From: Chlorobiota bacterium
GTDB taxonomy: Bacteria > Bacteroidota > Ignavibacteria > Kapaibacteriales > NICIL-2
Assembly (NCBI GenBank): GCA_026416585.1
Contig: JAOAEV010000044.1
Span: 1-41,166, forward strand
DNA length: 41,166 nucleotides
Reading direction: 5' to 3'
Shown here: one piece after another, positions 24,856 to 33,166 of the stretch
How positions within the stretch are numbered: the stretch's first letter is position 1
Layout: every line of letters begins with the position of its first letter
Translations under genes and position numbers: made by a program
The notes under the pieces: generated by a model
What the model saw: the letters and a program-made list of their open reading frames with translations, nothing else
Told to the model about the DNA's origin: nothing
Databases searched by the model: none

Positions 24856-25877
24856 GCAAGGGAGCTTTGAACAATTGTGCGAACTCGCTCAAAGACGTCT
24901 TCTACTACAATGGAGTGCATGCAGTCGAGTGTACCTCGCGGGCATTGCCGTCGCCCGTGATCGGTACACGGTCTGCACGGGAGCGGCGGCGGTTCGACAA
25001 CGACTGAAGCCGGTGCCCGTGGCGCAAAACCGAATTCAGGGATGGTTGAACCGAAGATCGTCACTGTTGGGCATGCTGCCAACGTTGCCAAGTGTGTCGG
25101 TGCGCTATCGTTGGCAATGAGCACGGAACAGTGGCGAAGAAATGCAACAGTTTCTGCAGGATCGAGCGTACCAGCGAACGAAACACCACCACTGCGTGCG
25201 GCTAATTGTTTGCACAATGCAATATCCGCACTGCCACCGATGAATGCTACCGATAAACCTTCACTGCGCAGGCGAAGAGCGACATCTGCAAATCGCTGGG
25301 GAAGCCAGCGTTTTGTTTCCCACACAGCACCCGGAGCAATTGCCGCTATTGGTCTGTTGCCACATTGTGCAACGGCTTCATCGCAACGTTGCTGCTGCTG
25401 GTTGTCGAGTTGAAGCCTCAGTGGTAGTGAGGGGGGTGGTGGCTCGATCCCGAGCGCAGATAGGAGAGAAGCATTACGTTCGATTTCGTGCCACTTGGTT
25501 CGATAGGGGACGCAGTGAGTCAGGAGCCACCGTCCTTGTGCGGTCTCGAATCCGATCCGGATTGGTGCTCCGCAGGCACGGGCAACGAACGCTGTCCGTA
25601 TGCTCCGCTGCAAACACAGCGTAATGGTGACGTGTTGCTGCTTGAGTTGCTGAGCAATGCGACGTATGCCTCCTATGCCACGATCGCGTCCTCGCTTGTC
25701 GAAAACAATCGTGCGACTGATGGCAGAATTGGCGCGAGCTAAGCGCTCACTGTCTGGACGGCAAACGAAAACAATTTCCGATTGAGGAAAGGCGCGATGC
25801 ACTTGGTCAGCGAGAATCATGCTCAGTGCAGCATCGCCCAAGAATGCTGTTTGAATGAGCGCGATGGTTGTTGGCAT
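24852..25877 (-). CDS. Glycosyltransferase family 9 (LPS heptosyltransferase-like)
   Basis: A 341-residue GT-B enzyme of the ADP-heptose:LPS heptosyltransferase family, expected at the cytoplasmic face of the inner membrane adding a core sugar. N-terminal ALIQTAFLGDAALSM is the acceptor-side glycine region; the C-terminal donor domain has IAPGAVWETKRWLPQRFADV, FIGGSADIALC and IANDSAPTHLATLAACPTV, all characteristic. A late cysteine cluster (CRPCTDHGRRQCPRGTLDCM) is common in WaaF/RfaF-type proteins. It opens a four-gene minus-strand run, and 68 bp separate it from the divergent nbaC gene. Confidence 0.9.
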   Translation of the reverse strand: MPTTIALIQTAFLGDAALSMILADQVHRAFPQSEIVFVCRPDSERLARANSAISRTIVFDKRGRDRGIGGIRRIAQQLKQQHVTITLCLQRSIRTAFVARACGAPIRIGFETAQGRWLLTHCVPYRTKWHEIERNASLLSALGIEPPPPSLPLRLQLDNQQQQRCDEAVAQCGNRPIAAIAPGAVWETKRWLPQRFADVALRLRSEGLSVAFIGGSADIALCKQLAARSGGVSFAGTLDPAETVAFLRHCSVLIANDSAPTHLATLAACPTVTIFGSTIPEFGFAPRAPASVVVEPPPLPCRPCTDHGRRQCPRGTLDCMHSIVVEDVFERVRTIVQSSLA

Positions 25878-25945
25878 AACATGTGCAATTTACACCGGAT
25901 GCGTAATTTGCGGGCGGAGTTGTTCCATCTATCGCATGTGCAGCA

Positions 25946-26473
25946 ATGGCAGTCGCAGCGCCGATCAACTTTCTCCAGTGGATCGAGGAACATCGCCACC
26001 TCCTTAAACCACCAGTAGGCAATCAATGCATCTATGACAGCGGTGACTTCATTGTGATGGTGGTGGGTGGACCGAATTCACGTAAAGATTATCACTATGA
26101 GGAGGGAGAGGAATTGTTCTACCAAATTGAGGGTGATATCACGGTCAAGATTATTGACGATGGCACACCACGCGACGTTCACATCCGCCAAGGTGACATG
26201 TTTTTACTACCAGCACGCGTGCCCCATTCGCCGCAACGTGGTGCCAATACGGTTGGTTTGGTTATTGAGCGCAAGCGCCATTCAAATGAGCTTGACGGTT
26301 TCATGTGGTTCTGTGAGCAGTGCGGAGAAAAGCTCTACGAAGAGTTTCTGCATGTCTCTGATATTGTCAAACAGCTGCCGCCGATTTTTGAGCGATTCTA
26401 CGGTAGCATTGAGAATCGCACGTGTAAGCGCTGTGGTGCAGTGATGGAGCCACCTGCACCACCGAAAGCCTGA
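25946..26473 (+). CDS. nbaC: 3-hydroxyanthranilate 3,4-dioxygenase
   Basis: Opens the ring of 3-hydroxyanthranilate to 2-amino-3-carboxymuconate semialdehyde, a kynurenine-pathway step. The 175-residue cupin carries the catalytic iron ligands His50 and Glu56 (DYHYEEGEELFYQ) and His94 (RVPHSPQRG), with Arg46 just before. The second, rubredoxin-like iron site of bacterial enzymes is complete: Cys123-x2-Cys126 and Cys160-x2-Cys163. Ligand positions and length closely follow the Cupriavidus enzyme. The next gene encodes the following enzyme of the pathway, 15 nt away. Confidence 0.95.
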   Translation: MAVAAPINFLQWIEEHRHLLKPPVGNQCIYDSGDFIVMVVGGPNSRKDYHYEEGEELFYQIEGDITVKIIDDGTPRDVHIRQGDMFLLPARVPHSPQRGANTVGLVIERKRHSNELDGFMWFCEQCGEKLYEEFLHVSDIVKQLPPIFERFYGSIENRTCKRCGAVMEPPAPPKA

Positions 26474-26488
26474 TTGAGTCGGTACGCT

Positions 26489-27568
26489 ATGCCGCGCATT
26501 GATATTCATGCTCATATCATGCCCGAACGGTGGGAGCCGCTCCACGAACGATTCGGGTATGGTGGCTTTATCGTCTTGGATCACTACCGCGACGGCGCCG
26601 CGCGGATGATGCGCGACGATGGGACCTTTTTTCGCGACGTTGGTCGCAATGCGTGGGACCCCGCCGCCATCATCGAAGACATGGATTCCCATGGTGTCGA
26701 TATCATGGTTCTCTGCACGGTCCCAGTATTGTTCTACTACTGGGCAAAACCTGAGCATACGCTCCAGTGGGCGCAATTTGTCAATGATCATTTAGCATCA
26801 GTCGTCGAGCGCTTCCCTGATCGGTTTATTGCACTTGGAACGGTGCCGCTTCAAGATACCGAGCTTGCAATCGCAGAAATGGAGCGCTGCATACGCCAGC
26901 TTGGTATGCCAGGCATCGAAATTGGATCGAATGTCAACGGCGTCAATCTCGATAATGAACAACTCTTTCCTTTCTACCAAGCAGCAGAGTCATTAGGTTG
27001 TGCGCTGCTTGTTCACCCCTGGAACATGCTCGGTGCTGATCGGCTTGGGCGTTACTGGGGAGAGTGGCTCGTTGGAATGCCTGCCGAGACAGCACTGGCA
27101 ATTCATTCGTGCATCTGTGGTGGCGTCTTTGATCGCTTCCCACGACTCCGAATGCTGTTTGCGCATGCAGGGGGAGCATTCCCCTTTACGCTCGGTCGAA
27201 TTTCCCATGGCTGGCGCGCTCGACCTGATTTGTGTAATGTTAATAAGACACGAGATCCACGCGACTATGCAGGACATTTCTGGGTCGATAGCATAACCCA
27301 CGACGGTCGTGCGCTGGAGTTCTTGCTCAATGTTATTGGTCCTGAGCGTGTCGCAATGGGTAGCGACTATCCTTTCCCGCTTGGTGATCTGGAACATGGG
27401 CGGTTCATCGAAGAGCTTCCATTGCCCAGCGAAACAAAAGAGCGCATTTTTTGGAAAAATGCGCTCGACTTTCTTGGACTTGACAGAATGCGCCTTGCTC
27501 GTTATGGCAGCAATGCTGCCAATGAATCTTCGCTTCGCACCAGCGGAGATAACCGAACAAGTGCATAA
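26489..27568 (+). CDS. nbaD: 2-amino-3-carboxymuconate-6-semialdehyde decarboxylase (ACMSD)
   Basis: Decarboxylates the unstable product of the preceding dioxygenase, diverting it from quinolinate/NAD synthesis toward 2-aminomuconate catabolism. I start at ATG 26489 (MPRIDIHAHIMPERW), giving 359 residues. Zinc ligands are His7 and His9 (DIHAHI), His176 (LLVHPWNM) and Asp293 (GSDYPFPLGD); His226 (FAHAGG) is the catalytic base. These follow the Pseudomonas enzyme. The last ~20 residues (from about Tyr337) look non-homologous and run over the end of the convergent rlpA gene by 67 bp. Confidence 0.94.
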   Translation: MPRIDIHAHIMPERWEPLHERFGYGGFIVLDHYRDGAARMMRDDGTFFRDVGRNAWDPAAIIEDMDSHGVDIMVLCTVPVLFYYWAKPEHTLQWAQFVNDHLASVVERFPDRFIALGTVPLQDTELAIAEMERCIRQLGMPGIEIGSNVNGVNLDNEQLFPFYQAAESLGCALLVHPWNMLGADRLGRYWGEWLVGMPAETALAIHSCICGGVFDRFPRLRMLFAHAGGAFPFTLGRISHGWRARPDLCNVNKTRDPRDYAGHFWVDSITHDGRALEFLLNVIGPERVAMGSDYPFPLGDLEHGRFIEELPLPSETKERIFWKNALDFLGLDRMRLARYGSNAANESSLRTSGDNRTSA

Positions 27569-28230
27569 CGCAATGCTACGGATCCATCGATACTGGGCAA
27601 CACTGCCAATGCAATGTCATGATCAGCAATATGCAAGCGGTGTGCACGAAGCGCGGTACTGAAGCTGGGGAATTCCTCGATAACGCTAAATGCACTCGCC
27701 TCAGCGCGGTAAGGCTGGTAATGCATACCGATAAACAGTAATGCCAACGAATCACTTACAATATCGGACGGTGTGAATCCTTCGGCACGGACGATACCTA
27801 AACGGAGATTCAGCGCATTGGCTGCAGCATATGACAAATCGAGCACACGGCGCTTGGCATAGGGTCCCCGGTCGTTGATTTCGACGAGCAGGCACTCTCC
27901 GTTTTGTGGATTCATGACACGAAGAATCGAGCCGAATGGGAGCTTTCGGTGTGCAGCGGTGAATTCGTACATGTTGAAGCGTCCGCCATGCGCGGTGCGA
28001 CGACCGTGAAACGCATGAGCATAGTACGATGCAACTCCTTCGAACGCAACCGTAAATTGTGCCTGCTCGATACGTGGTACCGGCGGCGACGCTATAGGCA
28101 CACTATCACTTGCTGCCGCGATACTGAGCTTCGACAGCAGCACGACAGCACTAGCTACAGCGATGAGCGTCGCTGCGGGGATGCTCACCAGTCGAACACG
28201 GTATCGTGTCCACTGTGTGGGTACCTGCAT
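27502..28230 (-). CDS. rlpA: RlpA-like septal-ring lytic transglycosylase family protein
   Basis: A 242-residue envelope protein. A short basic N-terminus precedes a hydrophobic signal/anchor (LVSIPAATLIAVASAVVLLS). No lipobox cysteine is visible, so it is probably a plain signal peptide or uncleaved anchor. Residues about 64-150 are the double-psi beta-barrel of the RlpA family: GVASYYAHAFHGRRTAHGGR, KLPFGSILRVMN, VEINDRGPYAKRRVLDLS. The C-terminal ~75 residues may be a SPOR-like domain, which would target denuded septal peptidoglycan (inference). Its 3' end overlaps the convergent ACMSD gene by 67 bp. The promoter at 28280-28309 is the best match to the phylum consensus in this window. Confidence 0.9.
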   Translation of the reverse strand: MQVPTQWTRYRVRLVSIPAATLIAVASAVVLLSKLSIAAASDSVPIASPPVPRIEQAQFTVAFEGVASYYAHAFHGRRTAHGGRFNMYEFTAAHRKLPFGSILRVMNPQNGECLLVEINDRGPYAKRRVLDLSYAAANALNLRLGIVRAEGFTPSDIVSDSLALLFIGMHYQPYRAEASAFSVIEEFPSFSTALRAHRLHIADHDIALAVLPSIDGSVALRYALVRLSPLVRSEDSLAALLP

Positions 28231-28259
28231 GGCGCTCTCTCTTGATGAAACAGCTTGGA

Positions 28260-28309
28260 TGTACCCCTATTGGGGCATACAAAGCTACGAAAACAATAAT
28301 GAAGACAAA
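28260..28309 (-). promoter_or_regulatory. rlpA promoter with GC hairpin at the predicted transcript start
   Basis: On the minus strand TTTG (28309-28306), exactly 18 nt, then TAGCTTTG (28287-28280): a full match to the Bacteroidota consensus TTTG-N~19-TAnnTTTG. Just downstream, CCCC-AATA-GGGG (28275-28264), flanked by TGTA and TACA, forms a small dyad at or near the expected transcript start, about 45 nt before the ATG. It could be an operator or a 5' stabilising hairpin. Confidence 0.6.
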
Positions 28310-28428
28310 ATGAATCATCAAACTTGGATTCTGAACGTGGGGTAACGAGTCTTCTAACTGATGTACTGAATATCTGACTATTGATGCAGAACGTGTTCCG
28401 ACATCTATTGTGGTGTTTAGTCAAGACC

Positions 28429-28443
28429 CTGAACTGCGTTCAG
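28429..28443. repeat. Short inverted repeat after hpt
   Basis: CTGAAC-TGC-GTTCAG, a perfect 6-bp dyad 35 nt beyond the hpt stop codon. It lacks a strong T-tract on the minus strand, so it is at best a weak terminator of the dusB-GT2-tilS-hpt operon. The rest of 28310-28477 shows nothing recognisable. Confidence 0.3.
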
Positions 28444-28477
28444 ATTGACCAGTGAAGTAACGTGCGTGTAATCGTGA

Positions 28478-29062
28478 CTATTTATCCACCACGCGGTAAA
28501 TATCGGGAAGATTCCGTCCCAGTTCGTTGTAGTCAAGCCCATACCCGACGACAAATACGGGCGGAATTTCGATTCCCACATAGTCAAGCGGAACTCGTCC
28601 GCCATGGACGGCAGGCTTCGAGAGTAGCGTTGCGACAGCGATTGAACGCGGTGAGAATTGCTCCAGATGAGCAACAAGTGCTGCAAGCGTGGTACCACTG
28701 TCGGCAATGTCTTCGACAACGATAACATCACAATCTTGAACACTACGGAGCGTACCATCGAGTTCAACTGTCCCAGAACTACGCATTGCTGCGCCGTAGC
28801 TGGATGCCCGCACAAATTCAATGCGAAGCGGAATACGCAGCATCCGCACCAAATCAGCAGCGAACAACAATGCGCCTTTGAGAACAATGACGAGTACGAC
28901 CTGACGACCACTGTAGTCACGCTCAATCTGGGCGGCAATCTTTTCGACTGCACGAGCAATCTCGTCGCGCTCGATAAAACATTCGAACGTGCGGTTATGG
29001 AGAGTTACGCGACGTTGTTCAAGTTCGTTGGAAGGTTGCACGGATGATGCGTCGTGTTTCAT
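28478..29062 (-). CDS. hpt: Hypoxanthine phosphoribosyltransferase
   Basis: Purine salvage: hypoxanthine (and guanine) plus PRPP to the nucleotide. The 194-residue protein has the PRPP-binding loop VIVVEDIADSGTTLAAL (about 113-129), the N-terminal VLKGALLFAADL, and the C-terminal VVGYGLDYNELGRNLPDIY segment of bacterial HPRTs. It is the last gene of its operon, and its start overlaps the tilS coding end by 44 nt. Pairing of tilS with hpt is common across bacteria, which supports both calls. A later in-frame start would shorten the overlap but would remove only the divergent N-terminus. Confidence 0.95.
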   Translation of the reverse strand: MKHDASSVQPSNELEQRRVTLHNRTFECFIERDEIARAVEKIAAQIERDYSGRQVVLVIVLKGALLFAADLVRMLRIPLRIEFVRASSYGAAMRSSGTVELDGTLRSVQDCDVIVVEDIADSGTTLAALVAHLEQFSPRSIAVATLLSKPAVHGGRVPLDYVGIEIPPVFVVGYGLDYNELGRNLPDIYRVVDK

Positions 29063-31151
29063 TCGTCAGTTTGAACATTTCGCTCATACGGTAGCCGCAG
29101 AGCCAGACAATGCTATCGGTGGTTGATAGGACGGCAGCAGTACGGCGGTCGTGTTCACTGACTTTGGCATTTGTCAGGTAATCAGCAACGAGTACGCGCT
29201 CGCCATGCATACCGATCGGTGCAAAACGGTCTCCTGCTTGCCAGGTGCGCAAGAACAGGCGATAGGGGAGCTTGTCATAGTCGAAATACTCGATGTTCGG
29301 GTCAGTACCAAGCCGGACGTCGTTACGACTGACTTCTTCGAGCGTAATTGAGAAGCGTCCGATCGAGTAAGTGCCAAGCTTGAAAATGGGAAGATATACC
29401 GCTTGTTCTGCTTGCTCATCGCTAAGAACGATAGCGTGACGATCGGCGAGTGCTTCGATTCCACCGATGACACTGTGGCGTGTCCCAATGTCTGCGGTAA
29501 GTATGCCGAGTACACGCTCGACAGCTGCGCGTGATACTGCCTTCCCAGCAGTTAATTCGCCGATGGCGCGTTCGATGATTTCCCCTTGAACAAATGGATG
29601 TAGGTGCACTAATTGCGTGCGATCGAGCTCGACTCTGCCATCCCGAACCGTTGCAATTTGCGCATATGTGCTTTCAAGAAGAGATTCGATAAAACCATCC
29701 GCTTGCCGTAGAAGGGCTGCCGTCCGAGCAAGTGTCTCGACAATACGTGGATTGAAGTGCTCTTTGAGTGTTGGTAAAATGTCGAGACGAAGACGGTTCC
29801 GCCGGTACGCACGCTCGGTATTTGAGCTGTCTTCAACCCAGCGGAGGTTGCGGGCATTTGCATAGGATACAATTTCTTCCCGTGTGATCCCCAAGAGCGG
29901 TCGAATCAGTTGTGCTTTTTTTGTCAGCGGCCGTTTCGGCGGAATAGACGAAAGTCCTGTTAGCCCGGAGCCACGAAAGAGATTCAGTAGTAACGTCTCT
30001 GCGGTGTCGTCCGCAGTATGCGCAACTGCGCAGTACTGTGCATGAACAGTGCCGCACATCTGGCGCAGGAAACGATACCGCAGCTCGCGTGCGGCTTCCT
30101 CGATACCGAGCCGATGCTGACGGGCAAATGACTCTGTCTCGACATGTGTAATATGGCACGAAAGATCATAGTGCTTGGCAACTGAACGCACAAATGCCTC
30201 ATCGCGGTCGGACTCACCGCTACGCAATCGGTGATTGACGTGTGCGATGTGGAGTGCGTAGCCGTGCTCATATGACAAAATGAAAAGCACATCCAGCAAG
30301 ACAATGGAATCGATACCACCGCTGAGAGCAACAACAATCGTGGCACCTGTTTCTACCGCTAACTCATTACGGAGTGTTCGCTCGATTCGCTCGATAAAAG
30401 ACACACAGTCATTGGGAATGTCTGGCATCTGAACAAGGTCGCGCACAACAAATACGCGACGTGGTTGTCGTGGGCGTTGTTGTTCGCGCAAGCGGGGATA
30501 AGTAGGAGTGGATTTCTGTTGTGCGCTTGTAGTCTGGTGCGGTCCAGCGGATAGTGGCAGCTCCTTTTGTTCGCTCGTGGTTGCTTGGGACTCAGGATGC
30601 TGCGGAGCAGAAGCAGCGTCAGCAGTATTTTGACGCTGCTTGCCACGATTACGGCGGCGTCGACGAGATCGTTTGCTGTCAGGTACTTGCTGTGGAGGGG
30701 GTGTTTGCGAACCGTTTGTAATCTCTGCTTGTTCGATTCGGTTGCTCGGTGGTGTATCTGCATCTTTCTCTCTGTTGCTTGGTCGAGCAGCTGGTTGCAA
30801 GTCAGATGATTCTGGAGCAGCTGTCGGCGTAATCTGTTTCTGCTGAGATTGTCGGGAGCGTCCTTTGGATCGGGAATGTTTCTGGGATTCTGAAGACTCT
30901 ACTTGTGATGTTGCTGTCGATGCCTGTCCTGCGTGAGGTAGATTGTCGGCACGCTGTTTACCTGTTGCGTCAGATTTGGATGGCGCGGTGTTACCGTTGC
31001 GGGTCTGTTCGGCCGATGATGTCGCTTGTGTATTATTGACATCGGTTGCTTTCCGACGTGTGCGTCGAACAGAACGAGATTGGGGAGCTTCGTGTTGCTC
31101 TGTTTGTTCTGCGGCTTGCGCAGGGCGTTGTTTTTTTCGCGTTGTTGGCAT
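29019..31151 (-). CDS. tilS: tRNA(Ile)-lysidine synthase with long basic low-complexity N-terminal extension
   Basis: Adds lysine to C34 of tRNA-Ile(CAU), converting its decoding from AUG to AUA; essential in most bacteria. The ATP-pyrophosphatase core begins near residue 250; the P-loop is Ser277-GGIDS in VVALSGGIDSIVLL, followed by IAHVNHRLRSGESDRDE and AVAHTADDTAETLLLNLFRG. The TilS C-terminal domain is present (WQAGDRFAPIGM). The core is ~465 residues, normal for the family. In front stands a ~235-residue stretch rich in Ser, Gln, Thr, Arg, Pro and Ala (including RSRRRRRNRGK), which looks disordered. The frame is open throughout and starts 26 nt after the GT2 gene. Met242 (30428) is the alternative start if the extension is not translated. 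Confidence 0.9.
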   Translation of the reverse strand: MPTTRKKQRPAQAAEQTEQHEAPQSRSVRRTRRKATDVNNTQATSSAEQTRNGNTAPSKSDATGKQRADNLPHAGQASTATSQVESSESQKHSRSKGRSRQSQQKQITPTAAPESSDLQPAARPSNREKDADTPPSNRIEQAEITNGSQTPPPQQVPDSKRSRRRRRNRGKQRQNTADAASAPQHPESQATTSEQKELPLSAGPHQTTSAQQKSTPTYPRLREQQRPRQPRRVFVVRDLVQMPDIPNDCVSFIERIERTLRNELAVETGATIVVALSGGIDSIVLLDVLFILSYEHGYALHIAHVNHRLRSGESDRDEAFVRSVAKHYDLSCHITHVETESFARQHRLGIEEAARELRYRFLRQMCGTVHAQYCAVAHTADDTAETLLLNLFRGSGLTGLSSIPPKRPLTKKAQLIRPLLGITREEIVSYANARNLRWVEDSSNTERAYRRNRLRLDILPTLKEHFNPRIVETLARTAALLRQADGFIESLLESTYAQIATVRDGRVELDRTQLVHLHPFVQGEIIERAIGELTAGKAVSRAAVERVLGILTADIGTRHSVIGGIEALADRHAIVLSDEQAEQAVYLPIFKLGTYSIGRFSITLEEVSRNDVRLGTDPNIEYFDYDKLPYRLFLRTWQAGDRFAPIGMHGERVLVADYLTNAKVSEHDRRTAAVLSTTDSIVWLCGYRMSEMFKLTNETRRIIRATFQRT

Positions 31152-31177
31152 ACAGAATAGCTCAGCTCAAAACACGA

Positions 31178-32005
31178 TTATGCACGATTCGGAGCACTGG
31201 TAGAATGCTCCCATAGCTCTGCTAAGAAAATTTCTCGCTGCAAATACACACTAGCGCCCAAGAGAGCGATTGCCCATCCGCGCCAGCCTGCTCGATACCC
31301 ACGTTTGAATACAAAACTTTTTAAGAAGCGAAGAAATGCTCGCAGCAATGCGTGTACAAACAGTGGTCGGCGTCCACGAGCAAATCGCATCTGAGCACCG
31401 AGCATACTATAGCGAATGTTTCGGCTCATGTGATCGCTTGTTGACAAGTACGAGTAATGCAGAAGCTCTCCATCAAGCCGTTTGCGACGAGCGTCAGACT
31501 CGATAATGAGATGTTCGTGAACAAGATCATTACTCCACCGAGCAACGTCGCGACGGAACAACCGCCACTGGATGTCAGGATACCAATCGCTGCAACGAAT
31601 CTCTGTGCCAATGTAGATCGGGATTCGCAGCAGTGCGTATGCATCAGCACTCCATTTACCTTTTTCACGGAGAATTATGTCCCGCAGTTGTGGCGAGAGC
31701 ACTTCATCGGCGTCAAGTGAGAAAATGTATCGCCCGCGTGCTTGTTTATTGCCAAAGTTTTTCTGCTGACCGTAGGTGTCGAAAGAGCGCTGGAACCAGC
31801 GTACCAGCGGATGTGCACACGCAATCTGTTGTGTTGCATCGGTTGAGCCGCTATCAACGATGATGATTTCATCGGCGACGCCATTGAGTGCCTCCAGTGT
31901 GCGGGGTAGGCATTCTTGTTCATTGTAAGTGATGATAACCACCGACAGCTCCAAAGAGGGGCGGACGTCAGTCTCGTATCCCAAGGCAGAGGTCTCAGCA
32001 GGCAT
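31178..32005 (-). CDS. Glycosyltransferase family 2, WaaE/KdtX-like
   Basis: A 275-residue GT-A enzyme: ELSVVIITYNEQECLPRTLE (nucleotide-binding strand), EIIIVDSGSTDAT, the DxD-type SLDADEVL and the acceptor region SDWYPDIQWRLFRRD. These resemble small GT2 enzymes of lipopolysaccharide core synthesis (WaaE/KdtX). A C-terminal basic-hydrophobic region (GYRAGWRGWAIALLGASVYL) suggests membrane association. The frame opens earlier (32074); I choose ATG 32005, which has GGATG seven bases upstream and overlaps the dusB end by 11 nt. ATG 32014 is the alternative. Sugar donor unknown. Confidence 0.86.
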   Translation of the reverse strand: MPAETSALGYETDVRPSLELSVVIITYNEQECLPRTLEALNGVADEIIIVDSGSTDATQQIACAHPLVRWFQRSFDTYGQQKNFGNKQARGRYIFSLDADEVLSPQLRDIILREKGKWSADAYALLRIPIYIGTEIRCSDWYPDIQWRLFRRDVARWSNDLVHEHLIIESDARRKRLDGELLHYSYLSTSDHMSRNIRYSMLGAQMRFARGRRPLFVHALLRAFLRFLKSFVFKRGYRAGWRGWAIALLGASVYLQREIFLAELWEHSTSAPNRA

Positions 32006-33023
32006 ATGTTTCATCCATTGTTTCAATCTCTTCGAGTGGCAGCGAGCCGTACTGAGTTTGGAGTTCCTCGGCATATCGGAGCAAGCGCTCCTCGACCGGC
32101 AGGTAGGATTCGAATGCCATTAGCTCACGCCGAACGTTAGCCGCGTGAGGAAGGGCTTTGAGATAGCCCGCATAAAACTTGCGGAACTCGATAGTCGCTC
32201 GTCGTTCATCGCCGCAGTGCTCAATGAGGAGACAGAGGTGTTCCAAACACACCGCAATCCGCTCATCGGCACTCGGTAATGGTTCGGGTTGTCCCGTGCG
32301 GAGCAATGCCCTCGCTTGACGGAAGATAAACGGATTGCCAATGGCGGCGCGCCCAATCATCACGGCATCGCATCCAGTCTCGCGAAACGCACGCTGCACG
32401 TCCTGAGCACTCTTGACATCGCCATTGAGAATGACCGGTATTGACACAACATCTTTGACCCGTGCTACCCAAGACCAATCAGCAGAGCCACTGTGCCCCA
32501 TATCACGTGTGCGACAGTGAATTGCCAATGCTGCAATACCAACATCTTCGAGCATCCGAGCAACATCACAGATGACAATCGACGTACGGTCCCACCCCAA
32601 TCGAGTTTTGACCGTTACTGGTAGTGGTACTGCTTCAACTAACGCACGAGCCATTGCCACCATGCGCGGCGGGTCCTTGAGCAGAGCGGCGCCAGCATTG
32701 CGGGCGACGACGTTTTTCACCCAACAGCCACAGTTGATATCGAGAAAATCCGGATTACTTTGCATCGCTACACGTGCAGCCTCGACCATCGTCGGAATAT
32801 CGCCACCGAAGATCTGCACGGCGATTGGGTGTTCTTCGGGCTGAATTTTGAGTTTTTGGAACGAGCGTGGCGCGTTGCGCACCAAGCCATCACTGGAAAT
32901 GAATTCGGTGTAAACAATGTCGGCTCCGAAATGCCGGCAGATGCGGCGAAATGGGGAATCGCTCACATCCTCCATCGGGGCGAGCAAAATGCCTTGTTCG
33001 ATATCGAGCGAGCCGATTTTCAT
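31995..33023 (-). CDS. dusB: tRNA-dihydrouridine synthase, DusB-like
   Basis: FMN enzyme that reduces uridines in tRNA D-loops. The 342 residues have the TIM-barrel start LLAPMEDVSDSPFRRICRHF, the catalytic cysteine region DINCGCWVKNVVARNAGAAL (Cys100), TVKTRLGWD, IHCRTRDMGHSG and the phosphate-binding LNGDVKSAQD and VMIGRAAIGNPF. The usual Pro after the catalytic Cys (GCPxxKV) is Trp here, an odd substitution. It opens the dusB-GT2-tilS-hpt operon, two of whose genes modify tRNA. A promoter candidate lies just upstream. Confidence 0.93.
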   Translation of the reverse strand: MKIGSLDIEQGILLAPMEDVSDSPFRRICRHFGADIVYTEFISSDGLVRNAPRSFQKLKIQPEEHPIAVQIFGGDIPTMVEAARVAMQSNPDFLDINCGCWVKNVVARNAGAALLKDPPRMVAMARALVEAVPLPVTVKTRLGWDRTSIVICDVARMLEDVGIAALAIHCRTRDMGHSGSADWSWVARVKDVVSIPVILNGDVKSAQDVQRAFRETGCDAVMIGRAAIGNPFIFRQARALLRTGQPEPLPSADERIAVCLEHLCLLIEHCGDERRATIEFRKFYAGYLKALPHAANVRRELMAFESYLPVEERLLRYAEELQTQYGSLPLEEIETMDETYAC

Positions 33024-33048
33024 TTTGTTTGATGCAAATTGCGCAACA

Positions 33049-33075
33049 CAAAACTACAACGCTTCTGCCAGGCAA
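33049..33075 (-). promoter_or_regulatory. Candidate dusB promoter
   Basis: On the minus strand TTG (33075-33073), 16 nt, then TAGTTTTG (33056-33049), an exact TAnnTTTG. The start of transcription would fall near 33042, about 20 nt before the dusB ATG. The -33 spacing is a little short. Confidence 0.45.
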
Positions 33076-33166
33076 GCAGTGGCACCTCTGCACACGAAAG
33101 GCAGATGTCGTCCGTTTGTGCGCGTTGCTCAGCGTAACTTCGAGAGGACCTTTCCGACGACGCACG

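Noticed and set aside
32951-33166. N-terminal extension of the BatA-like protein
   Set aside because: It runs antisense through the dusB start and lacks any motif; ATG 33167 gives the expected BatA membrane start.
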